Of a DNA stretch of 19,857 nucleotides, positions 10,179 to 18,030 are shown in pieces (within the stretch, counting starts at the first letter, position 1; every line of letters starts with the position of its first letter). The notes under the pieces are model-generated. The model did no database searches, was not told the origin of the DNA, and was given only the letters and a program-made list of their open reading frames with translations. A program made the position numbers and the translations under genes. The DNA is from Rhodocollybia butyracea (Eukaryota; Basidiomycota; Agaricomycetes; Agaricales; Omphalotaceae): assembly GCA_015501585.1 (NCBI GenBank), contig JADNRY010000980.1, forward strand, positions 1-19,857, read 5' to 3'.

Positions 10179-10861
10179 ATGTCCACGAAACCCAGCTCCT
10201 CATCTGAAAACCCAGCTCCCGAGATACAATATCCAGCGGGCAAGGGTAAATATCCGCTGAGGTCTCATCCAACCCTTCCTGTCACTAAGGATGGAGAGTA
10301 CCTTGAACTCTCGCACTCGCAGCAGTGGGAAATTGTCGAAGGAGAGCCAGATGGCGACCACGTCGTTCCCTCATCCCAACCTGATCAAGATTACAGTTAT
10401 CCCCCTCAATTCCTATCTCGATACTTAAATTCCTCGACGACACATGATGTTCATTCGCCTTCTCGACGGGCGCGTGCCGACTCGAAGGAATCCATAGTTT
10501 CAGAGTCCGAGGCTTACAGCGACACGGATGATGAAGAGGACTTGTCTCTAGAGGCCACTGGTATGAGAAGAAATACGTCCCGACTGTCTGAACAAAATGC
10601 TTCTCAGTCTTCTCAACCTATGGTGAGGACTTTCGAAATTAATGATCGATTTTAGCTTATCTCTGATTTTCCTAGCAATCTTTCATGGCTGGGCGGGGGA
10701 CCGAGAAGAACTGCAAGAGGCTTGCATCCCCAGACGGACCTGTAAAGGGCTCGTCAAGCCAGTATGATGACGGGCCCACCGCGCAAAGGCCCATTAGAGA
10801 TGCTCCAAGGCGTTGTAGCACTTTCAAAAGATCTGACAGTGTGGAAAGCGTAGAAGTTTGA
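10179..10861 (+). CDS. Orphan Ser/Pro-rich acidic protein
   Basis: I do not recognise this gene. Two exons (10179-10622 and 10676-10861, intron 53 nt with donor GTGAGG and acceptor CCTAG) join in phase to give 209 residues. Without splicing the frame stops at 10655. The protein is low in hydrophobic residues and probably disordered: it has Ser/Pro-rich stretches, an acidic run DTDDEEDL near residue 125, and a basic Ser-containing tail ending SVESVEV. The most ordered-looking part is residues 20-55, around YPLRSHPTLPV and QQWEIVEG. There is no signal peptide or membrane segment. It follows SHQ1 in the same direction by 159 bp. It may be a fungus-specific regulatory or scaffold protein, but no function can be given. 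Confidence 0.65.
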
Positions 10862-12162
10862 GACCATAAGGTTTGATGGGAAACTAGAACATCTTATCAT
10901 GAATTGTGCTGGCGTAGGGCCGCATCCTAGACGTATCTGTGTACTGCCAGTATGACAACAAATTTAACATGATGTGCAAATTTATGGTCTTTCTACACTT
11001 CTTCCCCGAGAAGTAACCAGAATAACTGTCACCTTGCTGAATTCGCGTGCAGAAAAGCTTGTTGATTTCACTGTCTCTGCTTTTTCCCAAATTCGTCTAC
11101 CCAATCCGACGCCTTTGCCAACCACGGAAGCTTTCTGGTACCTTGGTCGAAACAAACCAGACGTATCACCGTGAACGTGAAGGGAATGCGCTCTAACCGC
11201 TAGTGAGGAGCATATTGGAAGAGAGTTTATGTAAACGTTGAAGATTTACATGCGTCTTTTACATGCGTCTCCTCTAAAAAGGATGCCCGATAAGACGACT
11301 CGGTCCACCAGTTGTTCCTAACTTTGAGACCGCAGTTGAACTATGTCAACATCCTATCACCTCTATGCCTTTTCCATACGTTTCGCGTATTTACACAGAT
11401 ATATCCAAATGCGACGCGCAGCTTTGTAATTTGTAGAAGTTGGACGCAGCGAACTACTTTGACAGGGAAAATATGTTCCTTTGTGCACTATGTCCTGAAC
11501 TTCAACCGAGTGTGGAGCACCATGCTGGGTTTCCTCTTTGTTGGTCTAGAGCTGGAGGATCTCTCTTCGGTTTCGTCTCTCAAGGTCAAACAAGGAGCTG
11601 TTGATCGCAAAGTGGAATACCGGGCGGCTGACGCACCACCCTTAGTTTTGGAACTTTACCTGTTTCGATGAAAACTTTGGTTACAACTCCGATGAGGAAG
11701 ATATTTTGTTACCTTTAATTTCCAAATACACTCGTGTTTGTCTGTGTTGTCCGGGAAATAAGAGCAACAACGCGCGCATTTATCTCTGAGGACAAGAAAC
11801 CTAAATATCGCCTGCCGCAACCTACACGCTCTAACAACGCGTATTTGTTACAACAACTCGTGTTCAATTCGAAGCCACCTCGGTAACATTAACGTCATCT
11901 TTGGACAAATGGTGCGGGAGCAGCAGAGGTATCCCGAGTCCACAGGCCGTGGCCAAACACCAAATGTCCTCCAGTCACAGGAGAGAAATCTGTGGCTGAT
12001 AAGGCAGAAAGAGATGGGGGAGTTGTAGTTGGATTAAGAAGAGAGAGTGATAACGACAGTGCTGTGGATACAAAGAATGTCGGCCTGAGGAGGGAAAAGT
12101 GTATATAGTCGCATCCTATAGATATATAAGAACTGTTTTCTCCTCGAAATGATTCGCTTACC
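10862..12162. other. 1.3 kb intergenic stretch without a supported gene
   Basis: Between the orphan gene and ERV1 I find only short unrelated frames. The longest is plus strand 11312-11671 (119 codons), whose end (about MLGFLFVGLELEDLSSVSS) has no similarity I know and no supporting neighbour exons. Both flanking genes end toward this stretch, so it holds two 3' untranslated regions. It also contains a 13-bp tandem duplication at 11245-11270. I see no tRNA or snoRNA boxes that fit together. Confidence 0.5.
11245..11270 (+). repeat. 13-bp perfect tandem duplication
   Basis: TTTACATGCGTCT occurs twice, head to tail, in intergenic DNA. It looks like simple slippage. Confidence 0.85.
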
Positions 12163-12693
12163 TCAATCGCAGCTTCCATCAGCTGGACCATCCTTCCACC
12201 TCTCATCTGTTTTTGTACAGTCAAACACTTCTTTACCCAGCTTCTTATTTACTTCATTATGCCTCTCACACAGCCACCTACTCAGACCAGCTCTTCCACT
12301 GACATCTGGCGCGTTCATCTTGACATCTTCGCCGAAATCGTCTGCGCAAGGTTTGCACGGATAAAGAAGAGGCAAGGCGCGGATTAGAGAAAGCATGTTA
12401 GCTCGCTGTGTCGGGGTAGGACGTTCCGGATAATAAGCTGCCGTTGTATGTAGGAACGTCCAGGTTGCGCGACCCAGCTCTTCAGAATCAGCCGGACAGT
12501 TTGTCCGTTTGTTTTCTGCGGCCGAAGAAGCTACTGCTGCGGCTACAGCTGCTGCTTTCACTTGCTCTTTGGTCGCTATTGCTGGTTTCCAATTCCGGAA
12601 CGAAGTACAAACTTTACACGGTTTTCCATCTGGGCCCATTATCATCCCAGGTGCATAGGAGGACCCAGTTTTGACAACCGTTGGCTCAGGCAT
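12163..12693 (-). CDS. ERV1: FAD-linked sulfhydryl oxidase Erv1/ALR
   Basis: Works in the mitochondrial intermembrane space. It reoxidises Mia40 in the disulfide relay that imports small cysteine-rich proteins, and passes electrons to cytochrome c or oxygen. It is a single exon of 176 residues, close to yeast Erv1 (189). The N-terminal shuttle disulfide CKVC is at 26-29, followed by an Ala-rich flexible linker (46-60). The FAD domain has WTFLHTTAAYYP (78-89), the active-site CKPC (113-116), HNEVNKKLGK (145-154) and the structural pair Cys142/Cys159. WKDG lies near the end. There is no cleavable presequence, as expected for this import route. A strong donor-like GTAAGCG lies one base after the stop codon, so a 3' UTR intron is possible. 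It is head-to-head with the oxidoreductase. Confidence 0.95.
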   Translation of the reverse strand: MPEPTVVKTGSSYAPGMIMGPDGKPCKVCTSFRNWKPAIATKEQVKAAAVAAAVASSAAENKRTNCPADSEELGRATWTFLHTTAAYYPERPTPTQRANMLSLIRALPLLYPCKPCADDFGEDVKMNAPDVSGRAGLSRWLCERHNEVNKKLGKEVFDCTKTDERWKDGPADGSCD

Positions 12694-12794
12694 CGGGAAG
12701 AGCGAGTAATGTGAAAGATAGTGATGTGAAAGACATGTGACTCTATGAATTTACTCAAGACTTAGAATCAGAAGGAACCTTGCTCTCGATTTTC
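12694..12794. promoter_or_regulatory. Shared bidirectional promoter, ERV1/oxidoreductase
   Basis: 101 bp separate the divergent start codons. A partly repeated TAATGTGAAAGATAG/TGATGTGAAAGACAT (about 12707-12736) is the only local pattern I notice. There is no clear TATA box. Confidence 0.5.
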
Positions 12795-14366
12795 ATGGCT
12801 TCTATTCAACCAACTATCTTGCACTGGGGAATAATTTCCACAGGAAGAATCTCACAAGCATTTGCCAAGGTCCATGTTTCATTATTTGTGGGTCTCTTCC
12901 AGCGCTAAATAACTCTTTTAAGGATCTTCTCGTTGATCCAAAAACGTAAGTCACATCCATGGGTTCAATAGTATTTCCAAGAATTCCTTCAGCCGGAATG
13001 TGCAAGAAGTAATCCACAAGATTACCGCAGTGGGCTCGCGTTCCATCGAAAAATCTCAAGAATTTATCGAAAAATTGAGACCTGCAGACACTGGTGACGC
13101 TATCAAATCGTATGGAAGCTATGACGAAGTATATAATGATGCTGTGAGTTGTCTTGGACATGATAGCTGAGTGTATTGAACCCAACCCCTCATTACAGGA
13201 TGTCGATGTGATTTATATCGGTCAGGACATGTCTTACAGTTTACTACGAAGAAGTCTGATAATATGAATAGCCACCCCTCACACATATCACTACGAAAAC
13301 TCCCTCGACGCTATCAAGGCCAAGAAACACGTTCTCTGCGAGAAACCCGTCACTTCGAACTGCGCCGAACTGCGTTCCCTCATCACCGCCGCCAAGGAGA
13401 ACGGTGTATTCTTCATGGAAGCGATGTGGACGAGGTTTCAGCCATTGAGCCTCGAGTTTAAGAGGATCTCCGATAGTAGCGAGCTAGGACTTCCAGTGTC
13501 TGTGCATGCTGATTTTTCGGCAAATTTTAATATCGAAAGTAGGATGAAGTGTCTCGCTATCGTCTCTAATTTGAGGTATTCCAAGATATTCCAAAAACTC
13601 ATAGGATGTTGGACCCAATGCTAGGTGGAGGTGCTCTGTTAGATCTGTAGGTATTTTACCTCTGTTCGACGGCCCACTCATACCAAATTTCTGTCTTCAT
13701 CAGTGGCCCTTACCCAGTTGTCTGGGTGAGTACCTGCATCCGGATATCAGCATTGTTTCTAAAGCTTCCTCAGGCGATTATGGCACTGTACGAGCACCCT
13801 GCAAACGGAGGAACGAAGCCTACCATTACCGGAAGCATTCTTAAAACCCCACTCACAGGCGTAGACTGCAATACATCATTCACACTCACCTTTAACCAAT
13901 CCAAGCTCGCTGCTCAAGCCGTATTGAGCTGCAATATGAATGTCAAGTCGATGGATCCTGGCGCTACTGTCCGATACACTCGAGGTGCAATCAAAGTTGC
14001 TTCTCCGCTTCCTGTTCCCAAGTCTTTTGTCGTACAGCATTTTGATGAGAATGGTGCGGTGATAAAAGAGACCAAGAAAGAGTTTGAGTATGTGGGGCTG
14101 TAGGTTGAGTTGTGTGACTAAAAAGGCTTTGATTGACACCATTACGCAGTGGCTTGCATTTCCAGGCCGATGAAGTAGCTATGTGTATTCGAGCTGGGAA
14201 AATGGAGAGCGCGCTCTGGGGGCACGAGAAGAGCTTGTTGGAAATGCGGATATTTGACGAGGTGAGCTATTACTCCAAGCGGAACACTCTGCGGCAACTA
14301 ATCGCTTGAAAGGTTCGAAAGCAAGGAGGATATGAACTTCCTCAAGGTGTCGAAAAAGTCCTTTAA
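12795..14366 (+). CDS. Gfo/Idh/MocA oxidoreductase, dihydrodiol dehydrogenase-like
   Basis: NAD(P)-dependent dehydrogenase of the family that includes trans-1,2-dihydrobenzene-1,2-diol dehydrogenase and D-xylose 1-dehydrogenase (NADP+). The substrate cannot be read from sequence. Ten exons join in phase: 12795-12869, 12923-12945, 12993-13143, 13199-13220, 13272-13538, 13586-13646, 13704-13725, 13774-14099, 14150-14261 and 14313-14366. They total 1113 nt, or 370 residues, normal for the family. The Rossmann start is HWGIISTGRIS (10-20). HVLCEKPV (110-117) is the family signature, with the lysine that contacts nicotinamide. MEAMWTRFQP (139-148) and GGGALLDLGPYP (193-204, with the likely catalytic Tyr203) are typical of dihydrodiol dehydrogenases. 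Three exons are only 22-23 nt. No signal peptide is seen, so it is probably cytosolic. Confidence 0.93.
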
Positions 14367-14586
14367 ACGATATCGTACATGTATCATGTTGTCTTAGAAT
14401 TTGTATCTTTCGTAAATTTAACGCTTCGCGCACATCTGCATAGTTATCACTAGTTTCTGGCTCTTCCGAGTCTCGCGAGACTTCATAATCAAGGAAGTGA
14501 TGTATTGTACATATATTAGAGAGAATCAAATTTATATACAGGTCACCGACGGAAAGCGAAAAAAAACCAGTTCCTAAAGTCTCCAG

Positions 14587-15164
14587 TTACTTTTTCGAAT
14601 TTGCCCATATAGGCTTGATAGAATCTGGGTCGACCGTATTGTTCAAAGGCGCTGAGCTAGCAGTATTCTACAACATGTTCGCAACGAATAGTACTCATCC
14701 TGGAACGTGAACTCACCTGAGCATCGACTTGGGCCTTCATCTCCGCTTCTCTAGCGAGCCGCAGGGCTCTTGCTGCATCTACTTTTTTACGGATGTCGGG
14801 TGCCATCCGCTGGATTGTAATAGATCGCGCCATTAGCCAGGGAGGAGACGCGATTGGTAATTGACACTGACGTTGTATAGCTCTTCTTCCGTTGGTACGG
14901 TAGCTATGAGGAGTAATTAGGAAAAAGGGGCTAAGACAGCATAACAATACCGACTTTTCATTAACAAGTAGCCAAAACCCGTAACTGTCCGCACAGTCGA
15001 GTTTATCAGCGATGGAGACGGTTCCAATAATTCATTGCATCCGGTTACAATGCCAACACCATACCGGTCAGAAAAGTGGATGTTCCAGGCCATAGTCGCG
15101 TCAAGTTGTAGTCAGGCGATGTGGAATTAATGATAATGCCGCAGACATTCAGACCAGCGGTCAT
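14587..15164 (-). CDS. Cbp4-like cytochrome bc1 complex assembly factor
   Basis: Yeast Cbp4 is a small inner-membrane protein that, with Cbp3/Cbp6, handles newly made cytochrome b. Five exons join in phase: 15065-15164, 14955-14984, 14872-14903, 14717-14809 and 14587-14667, giving 111 residues. The family pattern is a short membrane segment ending GYLLMK, directly followed by TTVPTEEELYNRMAPDIRKK (Cbp4: GFLLFK.TTPTDQ..), then a charged helix and a late PIW motif (KPIWANSKK). The membrane segment is rebuilt across an 80-nt intron and is not very hydrophobic (about FLTVTGFGYLLM). The first exon is therefore the weakest part: an alternative start at 15094 reads straight through that intron but gives no membrane helix. 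Donor 2 is GTCGGT, which is uncommon. Confidence 0.72.
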
Positions 15165-15711
15165 GTTAGGAAAATATGAGACAGTCAAAATCCACGAGGA
15201 GATTTTGAACACAAGTCCCAAGTTGGAAAGATGTGAATTCGAGCAAGAAGGAAAAGATGCAACATTTTGATCAGAACTTCATCCACACTTTTCGACAGAA
15301 GTTATGCACGTACAAGCTATCGTTAGCCCAGTGAATCTGGCCCACGGGAAATGGGACATAGCTTGGGGAATTCAGAGACAGAAAGTAATCCACAAGGTCT
15401 TGTCAGAACGGGTTGCGGAAACAGGGTTGCAGAGTTTTGGACGTCAAGTATGAAGACGTCGTCCAAAGTTGAAACAGCGAGCGCTTATTTCCACACAAGT
15501 AAATTAGATTCAGAAAATACATTCAGAGCTGGGTACTCTATGTAGCAGGTAAATAAAATGGGTGTATGTTGATACACATGTTGGGGTGATATATAGCAAT
15601 GCAACGGTACAAAATGGATATATGACAGCTATGCAAGGAAATCTAGACAAAATGAGTTAAAAAGACTGAATGTCAGAAAAAGACTAGAAAAGGCAGAGAG
15701 CCCCACATGAA
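15165..15711. other. Intergenic stretch without a supported gene
   Basis: This interval lies upstream of the Cbp4-like gene and downstream of the arrestin gene. It therefore holds the former's promoter and the latter's 3' untranslated region. The only open frame of note (15351-15545, plus) has no similarity I recognise and no splice partners. Nothing else stands out. Confidence 0.55.
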
Positions 15712-17803
15712 TCATGTTTGAAGCATGGAAGGCTTATTACTCGCTCCAATTACATCTGCATTCGAAAGTGGCATCGGTCTCCTCCGTTTGAACCCAAACC
15801 CAAGTAGATCACTCGATCTCCGACTCTTGAGTTCGATTCTCGCGAGCTCAGCTTCCCATTCCTTCACCGCTGCGTCCGCACTATCCTCATAAGAGGACAA
15901 GGCAGCACCGGCGGTGATAGCTGATCGACTCGATGAACCTGAAGTGGAGTGTGACCTATCTGCGCTCCCGCTCCCGCTCCCACTACTTGTGGTGCTCGAT
16001 AATGTGGTGCTCGATATGGCCGGCGAGAAAACGTTTCCAAAGACATTACTTCGTGTCAGCTGAGTGCCACTGGAGTTATTGGTGGAGATTGTGGAGGACG
16101 TCGCCGGACGTTTTTTGCTAGAGCCGGCTAATGGTGAAAACCGAGCGGAGGAGGGCGATGAGTTGCCATGATTATTGAGACAAGACTTCCCGTCTCCAAA
16201 AGGCGGGTAGAGAGAGTTGCTTGTATCTCTCGGTCCAGCACTCGTATGTGGACGTCGAGGGGTACGAGATGGTTTACTAGGACCATATGTGGGACTAGGT
16301 GTCCTTAGAGTCGATGGAGACGTGGTATTGGCACTGGGAAGTAGATGGTCAGATCCGGGCGTGTTCTCTCGCTTCCTTCGGGTCCGGCGCGGAGACTTTG
16401 ATTTACTACGCGCCTCGGAAGCAGACAAATGGGTTTTAGAGATAGCCAGACGTCTTTCGGCATCATTTGTAGAGGTAATGAAGACTTCTTCCTCATCCAG
16501 TTCGTACGAGTCCGTACTCTGTGGTGTGGTTACGATAATCTAGAAGACGTTCGAGTTTAAAGTACTTTGTAGAGCAAAGTTACGATATTACACACCTTGA
16601 CACGAGCATAGAAGCGAATAGATACCAAGTCTGAATGTATCGTCTCTCCGATGCCCCATCGGGAACTTGGCTTAGCAGAAGGCCATTGAACGGTTAGGGT
16701 TTTGCTCCATATTTTGCTGTCCGGTGTCTGTTGAGTAAATGGACCAGATGACTCGCTGCCTGTAATCGGTAACACAATGTTTTTCCCTGCATTCAGACTT
16801 TCGGACGAGTCTGATGCTATACGATGTTTGGGCGGTAACAAGGGCCGGGCGTCGTTTGCAAGCGAGACAGTTGACGGACATCCGGAGGAAAGAGGTGTCA
16901 AAGCGCCACCAAAAATTGGTTTACCTGACGGAAGACTTTGAGAACTGGGAGAAGAAGAGGATAGGAATAAGGAATCTGATGAAGATTTTGGGATTGGGAT
17001 GGCCGCAGACGCAGAAACAGGACTTTGTTCGTTGAACAGAATCCGACGTTCAACCACAACTGTAGCAGAGCGTATGGAGATATTTGGATCCTCTGCCAAG
17101 ACATGTATTGATATTGGGAGCAGGTCAGTGGGGCCAATTGGTGATTTTGGAGCTGAAATACAATAACGCAAGAGAGGGACGAAGGATTTGGGTTTTGTTA
17201 TAACGCGATCTAAATGCAAAGACTGTGAAGATGGCGGAGACGCAGAGGCATCGTAGCGGACCAGCGGAAGGTCAATGTGCTTGACGAGTCGGGAACCAAT
17301 TCCAGATATATGCGCATGGTGGATAGCTAGCAGAAAAAGTGAGTTAGGAGACCAAAATATAAAAGAAATACGCACTGGCTTCCACCCTCCAAACACAGCG
17401 ATATTCTACAAACGAAACTGTGCTGAATCCTCCGCTTCGCGAGGAATCGTTATTTTGAACGGATATTCCCCTTCCCCCAGATCCTGGTACTCTTGGCCCT
17501 CTGGTTTTGTCCATAATACTTGAGTGAAATCCACAATTGCCTTGTTCGACACAACGCCGCCAATACGGCCGAGGCGAAACTCGTAGCATCGTACAGAAAC
17601 AGTGACTTGCTTTGCCGGGAGAGCTTTCAAGTCAGCGTCGAATTTAGTAGCAACGACTAAAAGCCAGAATTATTCAACAGAAATTAGAAGAAAAACTTGG
17701 TGTGCATACCTCCTTCTACTACAACATTGCTTACGCCGAGAAAGCCAGTATAGGGAAAGTATCGCAGGTGGCTATGATTTTTGGAATACAGTAACAGTCG
17801 CAT
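15712..17803 (-). CDS. Arrestin-domain protein with long Ser-rich tail (one frame break)
   Basis: Arrestin-like adaptors in fungi typically link membrane cargo to ubiquitin ligases during endocytosis. Four exons: 17710-17803, 17376-17656, 16596-17326 and 15712-16539, giving about 644 residues if the frame break is ignored. The arrestin fold is clear: HLRYFPYTGFLGVSN, LPAKQVTVSVRCYEFRLGR, VDFTQVLWTKP, EYPFKITIP, VEYRCVWRVEA, ISGIGSRLVKHIDLPLVRYD. Then come Ser/Pro-rich linkers, a basic stretch (SKSPRRTRRKRE) and an SGSGSGS run. No PPxY motif is seen, so ligase recruitment is not explained. In exon 2 the frame after ITIPREA must shift by one base (a base missing near 17430-17436) to reach GFSTVSFVEYR. 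Uncorrected, the protein stops six codons later. All intron phases fit only if the base is restored, which points to sequencing error or a recent lesion. Confidence 0.85.
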
Positions 17804-17812
17804 TCCATACGG

Positions 17813-17857
17813 TCAATGGCGAGCCAGAACGAAGGAAGGAGAAGAAAAGAAGGACAT
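17813..17857 (-). other. Possible 14-codon upstream ORF of the arrestin gene
   Basis: An ATG at 17857 opens a frame of 14 codons that ends in TGA nine bases before the chosen arrestin start at 17803, in the same frame. It could dampen translation if the transcript starts upstream of it. It could also be chance, as I cannot see the transcript start. Confidence 0.3.
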
Positions 17858-18030
17858 GCGGAGTATCACATATGAGTATATTACCAGTCTCTAAGAGATC
17901 TTCGATGCGTCACATTAGCAGATAACCGAGTTTTTGATCTATATGATCGTAAATAAATTACACAAATGGGTACTACAGATTTGGAAATAGCTCCATGGTC
18001 CCCGGTTGACACATTCTCCGCCTACATACT

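Noticed and set aside
10974..11174. 66-codon plus-strand frame
   Set aside because: It is short, without similarity, has no in-frame splice partners, and is probably chance.
15826..15850. tRNA T-loop-like GAGTTCGATTCTC
   Set aside because: It lies within the arrestin coding exon, and no acceptor stem, D arm or anticodon arm pairs around it.
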